Positions 1 through 13,204 are shown, counted from the stretch's first letter. The stretch is DNA of 64,000 nucleotides from Malachius bipustulatus (GCA_910589415.1 OU342630.1:93430186-93494185); one strand, 5' to 3'. Notes: generated from the sequence alone by a model not told the origin. Made by a program: numbers and translations.

Positions 1-568
1 ATGCCCAACATCATGTTTTCATTTGCTCACACAATATACGATAATAAATCTTATGTCGCCGGTATTTTGTATTGCAGAAGCGAGGAAAATTTTCAAATGG
101 CGAGTATTTCCATTCAACTGAAATCAAATTTATATATTTTTTAAATTTCATTTCTAAAGCCTAAACTTGATGTTATAGGTTTATAGCTTCAATTAAAATA
201 CAGAACAAAGTTTAATCGCCGGAAAGTTAGAGTAGCACATAAATAACTTTAGACGTTTCAAGAGTTGATATCGTTAACTCTTTTAAGAGTCTCTAAACTG
301 ATGATTTTTAAGAGTTAATATCACAAACTATCGCAGATAAAGGAAACGAGTAACGAGACGGTAACGCTGATGAACACTAACCCAATGACGTTGTGTTAAC
401 GGCACGATCTTTAACTAATGAACAATTACAATACTTGAGAGTTTAAACTGTTAAACTGGGTACCTAGACCTCTTTTTTATACTAAAGAAAGATATCATTA
501 ATTCCATCGTTATTCAGATATTTGTGTTAAAAGTAATAAATATGATGCCATAGTTGATCAATTACAAT
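1..568. other. Non-coding DNA, nothing recognised
   Basis: AT-rich sequence with stops in all frames. I see no splice-flanked exon, repeat end or RNA gene here. Confidence 0.5.
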
Positions 569-800
569 AGCCAAACTGTTAGAGTTTCTGTCAAACGATC
601 TCTAAGTGCAGCATGGCTTGGTTTGGTCCCTACTTAGATGGGTGACCAATTATAGTGGTAAAAAAAAATTCCGTGACCGGTCGTGCTCCGGAGGTCCCGG
701 CTGCTTCACAGCAGTCGTTAAGTTACGTCAAAGGCCCTTGAGGCTACTTGAAAACTTCTGACACTTGGTCTCTACCACAGCCATACAATATTTTTTTTTA
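569..800 (+). mobile_element. 5S-rRNA-derived SINE (SINE3-like)
   Basis: The stretch from about 590 to 650 aligns with the internal part of animal 5S rRNA: a degenerate AAGCAGC block followed by an exact C-box-like TACTTAGATGGGTGACC at 631-647. This is the RNA polymerase III internal promoter region of 5S genes. The sequence then leaves 5S and continues into an unrelated GC-rich body (about 670-780), ending near a T-rich tract. A 5S head joined to an unrelated body is the structure of SINE3-type retroposons. The 5' half of the 5S part is diverged, so this is not a functional 5S gene. Confidence 0.6.
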
Positions 801-844
801 GTGGATGCAAAATATACACAGCTATTATAGAGTATGAGGATGCA

Positions 845-1240
845 TTTATTACATTACGATCTGTAAGGAATCTTTTGCGCTTCCCTTAGTAGTGTGTCTT
901 TTCAATTATTGCACCCAAGGCATCTAATTAAATTTCTTTGAGGAAACTTAGAATTTTGGGTTCTAAAGATGATAAGTATTTTTCCGCTGATGGATAGAAC
1001 CCCAGAAAATGGAATCTTCTGTTGGACTGCATGACACTCATCCAGGAGATGTGTTGGGCTTCTTCCCGCTCCATGCAGAATCTACAGGTCTGATCATTTT
1101 GCAGACTGATCTTGCAAGGAGTGCTCTGGGTTTAAAGTGGCGCACAAAAATTATTAACACTCGTAACCTATTTTCATTGAGCTTAATGCAGGATTCAAAT
1201 CTTTTTTGGCTATATTTCCCAAGCACCATCTTGGACTCTA
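845..1240 (-). pseudogene. LINE ORF2 C-terminal fragment (R1/Jockey-like), decayed
   Basis: Read on the minus strand, the translation contains NDQTCRFCMEREEAQHI, then, one frame over, a DECHAV segment, then FLGFYPS. This matches the cysteine-rich C-terminal motif of non-LTR retrotransposon ORF2 (C-x2-C, ET-like pair, H, x4, C), followed by the usual LG segment. An ILSFLKE segment follows, as in the ORF2 end of insect R1/Jockey-type elements. At least two frameshifts and an in-frame stop break it. It is 5'-truncated: the reverse transcriptase is absent. The low-coordinate end is the LINE 3' side. Confidence 0.6.
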
Positions 1241-1249
1241 TCTAATTTC

Positions 1250-2848
1250 AACCGACTACTCCCTCAATTTTTTATGGCATTCGGGATATTTTAAAACTTC
1301 TAAGATCAAAGAGATTATTGATAGATAATGATAGACATGCATATTCAGTGGTAAAAATGAAATTCAAGGCGCAAATTAAAAAAAAACAAAGATTTCACAA
1401 AGCTAATGTGATAAAATCTGTAATACCTATAAGCTAATATTTCTCTCAATGTAGTTATCGATATAATTTTAAAAGCAGTCAAAATCATCTTTGCAAATGA
1501 ATCAGCAAAATAATGTCCGTTTTTTAGAGAATAATAATATTATCACTATTATACATGGATGTTGCTTTGTAGATTTTGTCTGGAGGCGATACGTGACTAA
1601 TTGAATGGGTAATATTATCGAAAAAATCTGGAAAAAGAAGTTAGACATGCCAAAAGTCAAGTACCTAACTATAGTAAATCAGTTATAATATCAGATGCAC
1701 TGTTTTTCTCTTTTGTCAATTGATTTTCATAATACCTATGTCAAATGATTTTCTTATTTTTCTATTTTTCAATGACTAGGTAGAGTCATTGATCTATCAA
1801 TCAATTTTCCTTTATGTCAAACTAGTTTCACTTTATATCAATTGCTTTTCCTATTTACAATTGACAAAATACGAAAACCAAAAGAGAAGTCTGTAATACC
1901 AACAACAAATTTTGTACAAGGTTTTTTGCTACTTCTATTAGTAGAAACAACCTTAAAATATTTTCTTGCAAGCATTTTAATAAATTTTATAGGGAGAAAT
2001 ATTAACCAGTAGTGGAATAAAACAAATATAGCAGATAATAATAAGCAATGTATTTTTTCCAAGAGGAAAATAATAAGCACTGTATTTTTTCAAGACATTG
2101 GCAATATGACCTGTATATACATGCATATTTCATACCTTGAAAGAAAAGAAACGGGAGAAAAAGATATTCCAAAAGAACGGAACGGATCCATCAGAATTGA
2201 GGCACCGGAAATAGTCTCAAACATTTAGCAGCTACAATTTCATCAGAAAAAAATACACTTTACCATCCATTCAAGTTTTATTCTTAATTTTCTACTTTTG
2301 CAATTATATCTTATCAAATTAGTTTGCAGTCTCGAGGGAAATCTTAGGTAGAAAATCGAGACAGCAAGTAAATGCGTCGCCCTCGGTTATAAATCTCAAT
2401 TCCCGCTCTACAAACGCTGGACTGTGATGAAATTGAATGTGAAAACGGCGCTTTGTTTTTCCTTAGTGTGTACCTTAGTATTGAGCTGCGAAATATTAAA
2501 CTAACAACCACCTCAATTCATCAAAAATACGCGCCCGTATTAATTAAATGCATGCAAGGGAGTAAGCTGATACATATAGTAGGTATCTATGTGAAATAAT
2601 ATTTCTCCAAAAACTAGAAACCTTAGGCAGAACTATAATTATTTGGTTTTAGAAAATAGAAACATTACCTATTAATACATAATACCAATATTATGAATTA
2701 TCTGAATGTTATAACAATACCTATAACAACAAGTAATTAAAAAGAGTATCCACAAAATAGGTAGGTATGCAAAAATGCATAGGAGAAGATTGATAGATGC
2801 GTTATAAGAGACCAAAAATTATATCTCATGTGCTTCCGAATTCCGATA
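1250..2848. other. Non-coding DNA, nothing recognised
   Basis: AT-rich sequence with short homopolymer runs. No splice-flanked ORF, RNA gene or paired inverted repeat was seen. Confidence 0.45.
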
Positions 2849-3160
2849 TACAGGGTGTCCCAGCTTATTCGAAGCGGTCTCTGTAGGCCAAACGATGGAC
2901 TTTTTCGAAAAACTTTTTGAAAATTCAAGTACAGAATCACAATGGCCATAATTTAAAATTATTTTGGAGTATAAAGAGTGTCCCATATGACAGTGACATA
3001 TCAAAGTTATGTTTTTTTAAATGGAAAGCTCCTATGTTATTGCATTTTTAGATTGTCTGAGAAGAGAAAATAAGATTGGCTCTCACAGTTGGTGTTTAAA
3101 TTCAGAAGTTTTTGAGTTATAAACAAGTGAAAATCGTCATTTCATTTTTCTTATGGTAAA
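2849..3160. repeat. MITE fragment with TACAGGGTGTCC end
   Basis: It begins with the TACAGGGTGTCC terminus shared by many palindromic elements in this window. The part at about 3050-3145 (TTAGATTGTCTGAGAA, then TTTTGAGTTATAAACAA) is repeated at 49327-49412. No matching opposite terminus was found, so this looks like a truncated half of a fold-back element. Confidence 0.5.
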
Positions 3161-4127
3161 AAAAAAAATGTAAACATACATTTTACAGCATTGTGGAGTT
3201 CTTAGATGGTCGGTATGATGATTATGTTGTGTAATGTATGCGTTATATACGGTAGTTTTTTTTTATAGTTATATAGTTAGTTTTTTATAGGTATGTAGTT
3301 GTTATATAAGATAGTTGTTTGATTGATTGATTATATTTTGTCTGTTTGTTATATTTTAATTCATGACTTGCCAAAAACACAGTTGGCATACCTTATAATC
3401 CGTATAAGTATACTTATACTTATTGTAATACTTATTTTGATTTGTGCATGAAAATTTTAAATTTGAAGCTGTCTTAGAAAAATGGTATATCTAGCAAACT
3501 AGGGCAGCTAGAATAAAATTGAAAGCAAATACTTATATTCTTCTTTTTCAATGCCGAGTAACGAGTCATTCATTTTTTTTCATGAGTTTTTCAACCCCTT
3601 GTATACCTACAGAATGAAATTGAATATTCTAAGAGAAATAGAATTTTAGATGCAAGGGTTGTTTTCATACTGTCATCATGTTCTTTCTGAAGCTTTAAAA
3701 ATTATATTCCTTATATTTCTTTGACTGGGACTGATTATGTCAACCTATCCGCATGAGATACGACCTAGTCAATTAAGTCCGTGACATCCTGCATGTATAT
3801 TTATAATATGGCAAATAATGACGAATGAAGACACTTTTTTGGAAAGTTCATTCAAATTGAATATAACTAGGAATCAGAGTTTGTATCAAAAGCGATACTG
3901 CGATATGAGAAAGCACTATAGATAATTTGCACTAATTAAGGGAGCTGGCTGGTTACATATTATGTACTCCTGTATAGCTTCAGGTATTTTAAATGAAAGT
4001 TTTAATTGGAAAATTTCAGAAAAACCCCATTGCACACTGATAATATAAAATTGTAGTGGCATTGATTAACGAATTAGGTACCACCCAACCATAACCACAT
4101 AATGTTTGACTAGAAATCTATTCATTC
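3161..4127. other. Non-coding DNA, nothing recognised
   Basis: Low-complexity T-rich sequence at about 3245-3340 is followed by ordinary AT-rich DNA. No gene signal. Confidence 0.45.
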
Positions 4128-4193
4128 AGGTGATCCCGAATTGGCGGACAAGGATATCACCACAACATTAATTATTGTGGATTGGGGATTATA
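4128..4193 (+). repeat. Partial copy of the GATCCCGAA...GGCGGACA MITE
   Basis: GTGATCCCGAATTGGCGGAC followed by a CACCACAACAT/ATTGTGGATT segment matches, in reverse complement, the right half of the small element at 41871-42049 (GTGATCCCGAAAAGGCGGAC, CACCACAGCATC, ATTGTGGATT). Only one end is present here. Confidence 0.5.
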
Positions 4194-4199
4194 ATTTCA

Positions 4200-5547
4200 T
4201 TTACGTTTTTCTCCATTAGAAAAGGGGGTCAGATTGTTTTGTAACTATATGGTGAAGGTGCAACGACAACTTTGTTTACAGGTATAGTTGAACATAATAT
4301 TGATATAGTGGAAGCTCTGTAAGCTCATTATTTAATGATAAGATCCCAAATTAAATTGGGAAAGACACCGTTGTAAAAATACCCAACTATAAAATAAGAA
4401 TTTTTTAATTTGATCAAAATCTTGGCTTGTAATGAGTTTTAAAACCAATATTTAGATTTAGACCATGTCCCATCAGTGATCGGAAGAAGCTGATTGATCT
4501 TGTATAAAAAATGGATTTCTCTAAAAGTGTTTTGAGAAATACGACCTTGATCCCAGGTGTCTGAGGTCTATTGCAGAAGTCGCATTACTTTCATCTACTG
4601 GTTAAATGTAAAAAGGTCTACAGTTTCTTTCTACATTTTTTAATATGTATATTTTTTTATAGATTACAAAATTACGTAATTACATCGATTTGTCAGAAAC
4701 CACTAGCAGAAACTAAACTACGCTCTCCTTACTTTCGTATTCCTCGGAACTATCTGAAGGTTTCTCTAATGCATTTATTGCATCTTTCGCTAAAACAGAG
4801 AGACAGTTTCTAACCTTATAAGGGAATCTGGGGCAACATGAGGCAGAAATACGTTCCGTAAAATTATTATGAAATTATTCTGGAGAGGCCATGAAGCCCG
4901 CTTCAATTAGTTAATGCACGTCGCAGCGAGTTTAGATAGGACGCCAAGGTACACAGGGGAAGTGCGATGCAATGGGGCATCTAGTGTCAACATCAATTTA
5001 CTGATTGTTATTTCTAAGACCGATTAAGCTCGCTAAAGACATCAGCCGGAAGAATCTGCCCCAACATCTCCACCGGGCTCAAGTAGCTCCGTGTATTTCT
5101 AGTTTCCAGGTCGACACTTCGCCCTACAAGTCAACAAAGATTGATCTTGAAAACATCTATAGAAGACGAAAGAATTCCTTTTCGATGTATGTTTGCGGAA
5201 GATGTCACGTTGTTACAAAAGTATTAATTTTTGAGAACCTGATATGAAGATATCAAACATTTGTAAGTTTTATAGGATCAATTTCTACAAGACAATAGTA
5301 ATTATAGGAACTACTCACTCTACCACGCATACCTATGTATCTGTATTATGCTCTAGCGCAAGTATCAAGCGAAAGGAACTATAGAAAAATTTAGATTTAA
5401 TTCTAATTTAATACCAAAAATTGAATTAAAGTTTTTACTTAATATATTCTCTATTATCGATCCAAAAGAATCAGAGCAGGGCCCTATCAAGAATATAATA
5501 GCTAGATAATATTCGTGATGAAGTTTCAAAATAGGAGTGTTTTAATC
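4200..5547. other. Non-coding DNA, nothing recognised
   Basis: It contains two 80-codon open stretches (4571-4813 and 5005-5247). Neither has a recognisable domain, splice context or codon bias, and I treat both as chance. Confidence 0.4.
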
Positions 5548-6540
5548 ACGCGACCAAAATTGTCAAACGAGGCCGAAGACCCACTTTGACAATCGGCAAG
5601 TAGATTTTTGAAACACACCTTTTGCAACGCGTGTTTACAAGATTTTTTGCTAAATCGCCATGAAATAACAACTTCTGAGTTATTCTAAGTCGCCAAGAAA
5701 TAAAAGTTTATGTGAACTCTTACGAGATTGACATTTTATATTGTCAATCGACGGGCTTCATGAAAACTTGCTTATAATTGTCATTGATGTCATTTTTAAG
5801 CACTAGTTAGGAAAAGAATATATGTCTAGGCACTAATGCGTAAACGAAAAGGCCGAGTTTGGCAATCGAAAAACTGTTTAAACACTACTTTGGCAACGGG
5901 TGTCACATACATGATTTTTTGTTAAATCGCCAAGAAACAACAATAATTTATGAATTCTAAAGTCGTCAAGAAATATAAATTTTTGAAGTCAAGCGATTGG
6001 TATATTTTATATTGTCAAAGTGATAGGCGTCATTAAAATTCATAAAAACTTGCTTTCAATTGACAGTAATGTCACTTTCAAGCACAAGTGCGTAAAAGAA
6101 TTTTTGAAATAAAAGTTTAGGCAAATGGCACTTGTGCCTAAAAGAATGTCATTTATAAACTAAAATTACAATCAAAATGTCAATTTTATGAAGAGATTTT
6201 CAAAACAACTATTTGAGAGTTACAAAAAACTCGTTCGGTAATTATCGTCCGTGCTTAAAACACGATAATTTTGCAACTTGTATCAAAAATATCCAATTTC
6301 AAAAAAATAGTTTCATAAAGTTGCAATTTTGATTGCCATTTCTGTTTTAAAATAACATTCCCTTACGCATTTGTGCTTAAAAGTGACATAAATGATAATT
6401 ACAACCAAGTTTTCATAAAGCCCGTTACTTTGACAATATCAAATAGGTACCTACCAATTTGTGGAATTCGTATCTTGTTTTTAAGGACTTATATAAATTA
6501 TTCATACTGTTGTTTCTTGGCGATGTAACAAAAAATCTTG
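5548..6540. repeat. Composite inverted/tandem repeat element (~1 kb)
   Basis: Two direct copies of a ~275-bp unit lie at about 5583-5820 and 5859-6100. Both contain AAATCGCCA(A/T)GAAA, ATTTTATATTGTCAA, AAAACTTGCTT and TTTTAAGCAC/TTCAAGCACA(A)GTG segments. The same segments return inverted at about 6290-6540 (GCATTTGTGCTTAAAAGTGA, AACCAAGTTTTCAT, TGTTTCTTGGCGAT). The fold centre lies near 6235-6270, where CGATAATTTTGCAAC mirrors an AATTATCG block. A third partial copy is at 36485-36610. It has no ORF and appears to be a non-autonomous fold-back element with a duplicated left arm. Confidence 0.6.
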
Positions 6541-9534
6541 GGAGTAGGTATGCGGACGGAAAAAATCCCACATATTTTTCAGAATATTTATTGACCATCT
6601 CATGAACCGAATAACCTTAATGACCGCTTTTAGGTTTGTTTAGACCATTTCCATATCATTTCCGATTTATTTAACCGAATTTACTCGACTGAACACTTGA
6701 TAGCTTTACTGGATATTATACTTTGCAGAGACCAGATCTGTAAGTTAAAATTTCTTCGCCCAGTATCAAGCGATGACACCATTCTGAATAAAATTCTAAA
6801 ATTTTCTTATTTTTCAGAAAAACGATTTTGCATTTTTTGCTCATGAACACTTGGGGTTATGTGACACTATAATAATTTATTATTTATTTTATGGATCTTC
6901 ACAGAAGCAACCTCGATATCATCCAATTAGTAATGACAATTATTTTAGGTAAACCTTTCCAAAATATTATGTACGTGACTTCAAGCCTCTATAAAATGGG
7001 TGTCTAAAGTCCACTGCATCCACTGAAAACATTTAGTTTCTATCCGAGTCTGTCGTGTGTGTGCGGACCTGCAAATTCTGAAGCTTTCCGGAAAAGTTTC
7101 TTGCTGCATCCGGTTATTATACGATTTTCTCAGTAACGTCCAATAAAGTAAAGTGTCTTGCCCGGATTAAATTTAATGTAGACACGTGAATTCGCCTCTT
7201 GAAAAATAAAATGCCTCAGGTATACTATTATAAATTTGAGAACTGTGGAGTTTGCGCGGAATATGCTTTTAGGACTAGATCAGGGAGATTACATCTACAA
7301 AATTATCATCAATAATAAATAAATGATTCTAATATTAATGAAACTAAAACTCCATTTAAGACTTGTAGTACCAAATTAGAACGACACTGAAATCCCCGTG
7401 TAAAAAAGGATATGTTACGAAATATTTAAAAATATGATAGGTAGTTATAGCAAGTCATTCTTGAAAACAATAACCGTCCAACCTGAGAGTATAAAAATTG
7501 TACAATGAAGGGAGGGGAGGCATATAATGTACAATAATTTAGGTATCCCAGCTAATCGATTAATTATACAAGATATACACTTTCGCATTTCCTATCGATG
7601 TGGTCACGAAAAAATATGGAAATGTTATAAATTATATACAAGCTGTTCAGAAAGTTGAAATCAAGCTATTTTGGATGTAACCGAAATATCAGACTATAGA
7701 AGTCGCCATTATTTCACATCGACGTATGGCTGACTAGAAAACCTTGGGAAACCTCTATCTGGATTTGCTGCGTAGTTTTCCCTAAACAAAATGTAATGAT
7801 AATGAACCTATAAAGAGTCACCGTTGTATAGGTATTTTACTCTATGATGAACATCATATTATAGAAAACAACTGCGAAACTTTGTAATTTTCAGATTCAG
7901 TATTTGGACTATTCAACAATTCAGGCATTACATAATATTATCGTATACACCTACTAATAAGACTTTGCTATTCCATGTAAACCGAACTATGTAAACTTGA
8001 AAATTAGGTATCTGATATTCCAAATTAAATATAAAGCAGGGAACATGATAATATGATTATCATATTTATAACGTCACTATTATTGTTATAAAACGTTACT
8101 TTCAAAGTATCTGTACATATTATGACATCTGGAAGTTTCATCACGAAGAAGCATTTACTAAAGGAGATTTTATATAATTCATAAGGAGATTAAGTTGATG
8201 AAAAGTTGGAGGATCTTAACTTACCTACATTCTAATAAAATACGAGTACCGCACATTTCTATAACAATACATTCAAATACTGTTTGTTGCTTTGTAATTT
8301 ACTACGAGAATACGATAAGTAAGTATTTATAGAGAAAAGAAATGAAATAAATTCAAGAGAAATATATTTCGAATAGGTAGTATTATAGTATACCTACCTA
8401 ATAGAAAACAAAAAAAAAATAGTTCTTACGGGAATTTTGGTCTTTCAATGGGAAGAAGGAGTGTGTTTTATTCAGTATATAGATTGTAATAATCAAAAGA
8501 ACGAAATACAAGTCGATGAGGAAACTTTTCGGTAGCCTTCCGGCTTATCCCGTTGCTTACAAGGACTACACAGGAAGCGTATCGAACAAATGAATAAATG
8601 AACGAAAGGAAACCCTTCGTGTAACATGTACAACTACGCTGCCAATCAAATACAAACCTTTACCCTTTACTACTTGGATTCTGCAGGGTAAACCATTTGA
8701 ATGAAGTATAAAACGCCAGAGATTACAGAAAGTTTCTTTATTTAAGACTTTTTAGACATATTGTTATAAGTATGTATAAGTATGTATTGTTATTTAATTC
8801 GGTGTATGTCTCTGATACATAGTAAAAAAAAAAAAAAAATTTCATTTAAGTACCTACTAGAGGGTAATAATTATGCATGATAATGCGGTTACAAAAGCTG
8901 CAACTATTGTATTATATTTTAAAATTGATGGAGGCTGTATAGTCTTTAGGTACTGAAAATTCTGGTAGGAAATAAGACAGGTAGGTATATTATTCAGGAT
9001 TATATTTCCCAAAGTATTTATTTTTCTATTAAATTGACAGCAAGATGGGTCGAAAATTACCAACCTGTATAACATTACGTAGGCATAACTGAAAATAATG
9101 AAAAAATGTAGAGTGGCGAGAAAAGCTAACCATTATGTAGAATTATTCCAGCAGTGGATTTATATTTCAGGATTTCTCGTTGATATAATGAATGAAATGA
9201 CAAAAATAATCATAAATAACAGGAGCGAAAAAGCCCATCAAATATATTATGAATTAATGTAATGAGAGTAGGGAGAAAGGCCATCATAATTAGTTCTTTC
9301 ATTTAATTATAACCTTAGATAATAACAACAGAATTTTACGTGTTATTGATGTTATATAGGAGGGTAGAGGGAATAGTAAGTTAAAATCCTGCTATAAAGT
9401 TCAAAGAAATGACTTCATTTTACCAAATATTATTTGAACACGCAGTTAATTTGACAGCTGACAGCTGATTTATGCTTACTATGTTTTGCCATTTCATTAC
9501 GAATATAAATTCACACCAGACCAACGAAAATTGT
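6541..9534. other. Non-coding DNA; poly(A) run at about 8824-8839
   Basis: About 3 kb without a supported gene. A 16-nt A run at 8824-8839 could be a retroposon tail, but no element body was recognised upstream. Several TAGGTACCTA-type words, common in some insect genomes, are scattered through it. Confidence 0.4.
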
Positions 9535-9860
9535 GGAATTTTATTTCGAAAACTGCGTAGTTCAGTTCGCGAAACATACTGACGGCAACGTCCACTTTAC
9601 GATCGACATAATCGTCCCATTCGAGCAACTTATTCGAGTAACCATAGTCTAATAATTGGTACTTAGGGACGATGTTCATTTTCGGGTGAATACTCGTAGC
9701 TATGTGAAGAAGCCAGATTGCTACAAGTACTTGGTTATTCAGAATCTCCAGAAGTCTTTATCAAGACTCCGTTACATCCACTGAAAGTCAAGGTTTGGTG
9801 TACTTTATGAGCTGGTATAGCCCCAGGAGCTCGAAAAAGTGGACGACAAAATTGGTCTTT
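9535..9860 (+). pseudogene. Decayed mariner-lineage transposase fragment
   Basis: Translations in shifting frames give pieces of one transposase. The stretch from 9543 reads FRKLRSSV...DRHNRPIRATY, like the N-terminal helix-turn-helix segment (LR..YG.HNRPT) of the insect mariner group whose proteins contain WPPRSPDLTPLDFF. From 9668, DDVHFRVN..SYVKKPDC matches the SDEAHF.LNGYVNKQN segment holding the first catalytic Asp. From about 9747, ESPEVFIKTPLHPLKVKVWC matches the ..P.H..KVTVWCAL segment and is followed by an in-frame TGA. The helix-turn-helix piece abuts the DEAHF piece directly, so about 80-100 residues are missing. It is non-functional. The C-terminal half of a relative lies at 44285-44830. 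Confidence 0.7.
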
Positions 9861-10534
9861 CAGATGGCGCTTAATTCGAGCCAGGTGCGGCACAAATACC
9901 TTGACCGCTAGTATGTTTTATTTCATTTCAGAATGCTACATCTTTAACAAAAACACTCGTTATCTATTTTAAAAGTTTCAAATAGACGTAGGTCACATGC
10001 ACACACCGCATCGGTGGCAGAACACTAGACTAGTGGGGAACAGGGTAGCAGAGGTTATAGACAGGCCAAAAAGTACGCGTTGGTTGTGCTAGTAAAATTG
10101 GAGACTAAAAATGAAATGAATTTTGTCGGGTGTTTAAGATAACTTTCTTTTCTATAGGAGTTTTTCCCTTGTCTTGTGAGGAGAGGAAGAGGGAGGATCC
10201 GAGAGCACAGCCCAGTAATAGAGCCCGGACGGCGGACAACGGCGAGAAACCCACCGTCCATGCTTCTAAAAGATATGATCAATTTTGATTGATATAGTAA
10301 GTTTATTAGAGGCAAGGACATTTTGGCGAGGAATCCCGTGTGAGAGGAGCGAAGTTCTTGAGAAACGCGTTCTCAAATAATTGGTGTCATCATCCTGGGG
10401 AGAGCCAAAGGAGCAGCGGAAGTACCGGTGCTTAGGGGTGAGCACCTAAAAAGGTGCTTAATAATAAATCGTCACCTACCCATGCAATTCTGGCGAAAGT
10501 TAACACGCCTTAGTACTGAAGTTTATAAAACTTA
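9861..10534. other. Unassigned DNA; weak LTR/primer-site resemblance at 10320
   Basis: A TTTTGGCGAGGAATCCCG stretch at about 10321 resembles the TGGCGA-type primer binding sites that follow gypsy LTRs, but no LTR start, second LTR or gag ORF can be seen. The rest is unremarkable. Confidence 0.25.
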
Positions 10535-11103
10535 TACAGGGTGATCAGTAACTCAAGCACTCAGAGCATGCTGCGGTAAACTTAACTTTTTAAGAGTGGT
10601 AAATTTTCTTACTGCAGTGTTGTAAGTTCTCTTTTTCCATAGATCTGATCGTTTCATTCGTTTCTATAAAAATAAAACTGGCATCACTGCACTGAACATG
10701 TGAATAAGTTCGGGTTAGATGGTATTTTCATTATTTTTATTTCCATAGCAACGAAGGCATTTTTGCTATTGTTGAGTTTTGGGAGTTGCCAAACTTCTAA
10801 TTTCGTTCAGTTTTAGGTATGGTATCAATAATTTCCAACATTCTCAATTCCTCTGTAAAGAGGTTTTGTGGGAAAAAAATGGATGAATTATATATGGTAT
10901 TCGTTCCAGACATTACAGTAACCTGAATTTTTCATTAATTTTTATCACGGTTATTGAAAAAATTACCTTTAAACTCGGATGAGGGAAACTCTGTAACTTG
11001 AAAATCAACCATTGGATTCAATTTTTTTTGCAGAATATCCTTAATTTTAATGGGCTCTATATCGCCCTGTATTCGGAGTGCGCGAGTTACTGATCACCCT
11101 GTA
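10535..11103. mobile_element. MITE with TACAGGGTGATCAGTAACTC inverted termini
   Basis: The left end TACAGGGTGATCAGTAACTC is the exact reverse complement of the right end GAGTTACTGATCACCCTGTA (20 bp), and the match continues imperfectly inward. Both ends abut TA (CTTA before, TAAG after), consistent with a TA target duplication as made by Tc1/mariner-type transposases. It is 569 bp long with no ORF, so non-autonomous. Confidence 0.8.
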
Positions 11104-12838
11104 TAAGTCCTACAGTCATATTCCCCCAATATTTAGAAACTCCCAACTATCTCTAAATTATTATAAACAGTTATATAATAACGCCCAGTTATGAAAACGA
11201 ATGGAGAATCGACATCTCTGCTCATACACCGCTTCCAGAGCGTCATAGGGATTTCCCTGCAGTGCATGTGCATTTTCAATTAAAAATAAGTAAAAAAAAA
11301 ACAACAAGCGGTGAATACGATAGCAGACCGTCTGACTTGAACCACGTATTCTTCCAGTGCAAACTGAATGAGCAAAATACGCAATAATAATGGAAAACAT
11401 CTGTGACAAAAAGAGCTGTGGTTAAAGAGGTGACTTCATTAATTAAATTATTTACGAGCCTCCTAAAAAACCGCCATACAAATCAATTTGATTAGATAGT
11501 TGTTTGACTTAGTATGTCCTATTATAGTATCTAATTATTTTGTGAAATATTGATGCAGATCCTCCCGACTCTGTAAAACAGCCACAACATTAATTGTAGG
11601 CAACTACCAATTACTATAACTAATAATTATTGTAAATTCCTCGTTAAAAAAATGGGAGGTGTAAAATTAAACTAGTTTCAGATGATACAATCACTATACT
11701 TCTGTTGCTTACCGCATTATTGAATTTACCTACTACTTAGGTACTTATTATAATTATTATTAGATTACTTTCGTGGACGTGCGAAAACACCACTACCGTG
11801 AGGAAAGGGGTTGAATTTTCACAATACGTTAGTGAAGCTTGGTGGCTTTATATTAAATAAGCAAAAAACACGGAATACACCAGATCTGTTGAGCATATTC
11901 GAAGAGATGAGGAGTTCGAAGTGAACATGGAAAAGGTCCTCCCGGATACCCACAAAGTTCAGCGGATGAATACTTATGGTTCTCTTTTTACAGATGATGA
12001 AATTCGGTACATACAAGGTGATTAAGCTTGTTAATTAAAATATGAGTATTATGTAAAAGCAGAAGCTCAAAACATCCCACACATTTCAAAAATACGACAT
12101 AGGTAATTATGTTCTCAATCTAATTGAATACGCAGCCTTACATTTATGTAAGGCGTGTGACGTGGTAGAGCCTGTACTTTATCATCATCTTGGAGAGAAC
12201 TGCACCAGGGATTTAAATGAACAGAATTGAAATTTTGTTTGAAATTAACATCACGTGAGTTTGCATTGTTTTCCAGCTTCCTTCGTAATTGGTCTGGAGG
12301 TCGATATCGGTATAGGTAATACCTCACTCAGCTCTGATATAGGTAGCCCAAAGATTCCAGATACCGTAATAAATAACTTGGCTAAATATATATATGTATA
12401 GTTTTGAGGTAATATGGGAATATGGTTTCGAAATAATTTAGATTTTTATGTCGTCTCAATTTTTCCCATCTCTTGAGAATTATTTTCTATACAAAATATA
12501 CTTTGGAACAGACTTTGGAAAAAGTAATTTCAAGCTATGCGATTAAATCAAAAAGCCTGAATTCCTTGAATGCAATGTACTACTATGTATTAGGTACCTA
12601 TCTAAACTTTATTAAAAAAAAACCATTAACATTCGTGCTCAAGTAAATTCCAGGAAAATAATTGCAAAGTTTTAGCATTTGTTAGGACCCTGCCTTTCAT
12701 AACAACTGCAGGTTGCAGGATTGAATTTTTCTATAACCCCCTCACAAGAACGTCCTCAATTTTTATGAAATTTGTTATTGGGTCCTAAATAATTAAAATG
12801 CTGCAGATGATCAATCTTTCATAATTTATAAATACATA
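11104..12838. other. Non-coding DNA, nothing recognised
   Basis: A 70-codon minus-strand open stretch (12115-12327) has no domain or splice context that I recognise. No repeat pairs seen. Confidence 0.4.
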
Positions 12839-12840
12839 TA

Positions 12841-13147
12841 GTACAGTCATTTAGTGTTCAAAAAGAGGGTTACCTGGAAAGTTTTCCGGGAGTTTTGAAA
12901 ATTGGTGACTTTATAGATTTTGACATGCTCTTTCAGAATTTTTACTTTGCCACCTCGTATCTTTGCCGCTCGCGCCGCCATATTGAAAAAATGGCGTCCA
13001 AAAACAGTTTTTTTTCAATGTCTTCTTTCCGCCTCATTTTACGATGAAAATATTTATGTTATAAATTAAACTAGAGAAAATTTCCTACAATTTATGTAAT
13101 AATCTTTTTTCGTAAAATCAATAGTTTCAGCGTACGAGAGCCACAAA
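12841..13147 (+). repeat. Left terminal inverted repeat
   Basis: Pairs with 14348-14646. The GGCGCGAGCGGCAAAGATACG block is shared in inverted form. The arm is long enough for both strands to form a large hairpin. Confidence 0.85.
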
Positions 13148-13204
13148 TCAAGATACATCTACACCAACACGTGTTTTTCGTATATGAACGAAAAAGGTGA
13201 AAAA

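Noticed and set aside
10000..10330. LTR ending at a TTGGCGAGGAATCC primer site
   Set aside because: No TG start, poly(A) signal order, second LTR or gag ORF could be supported. Kept only as a weak note.
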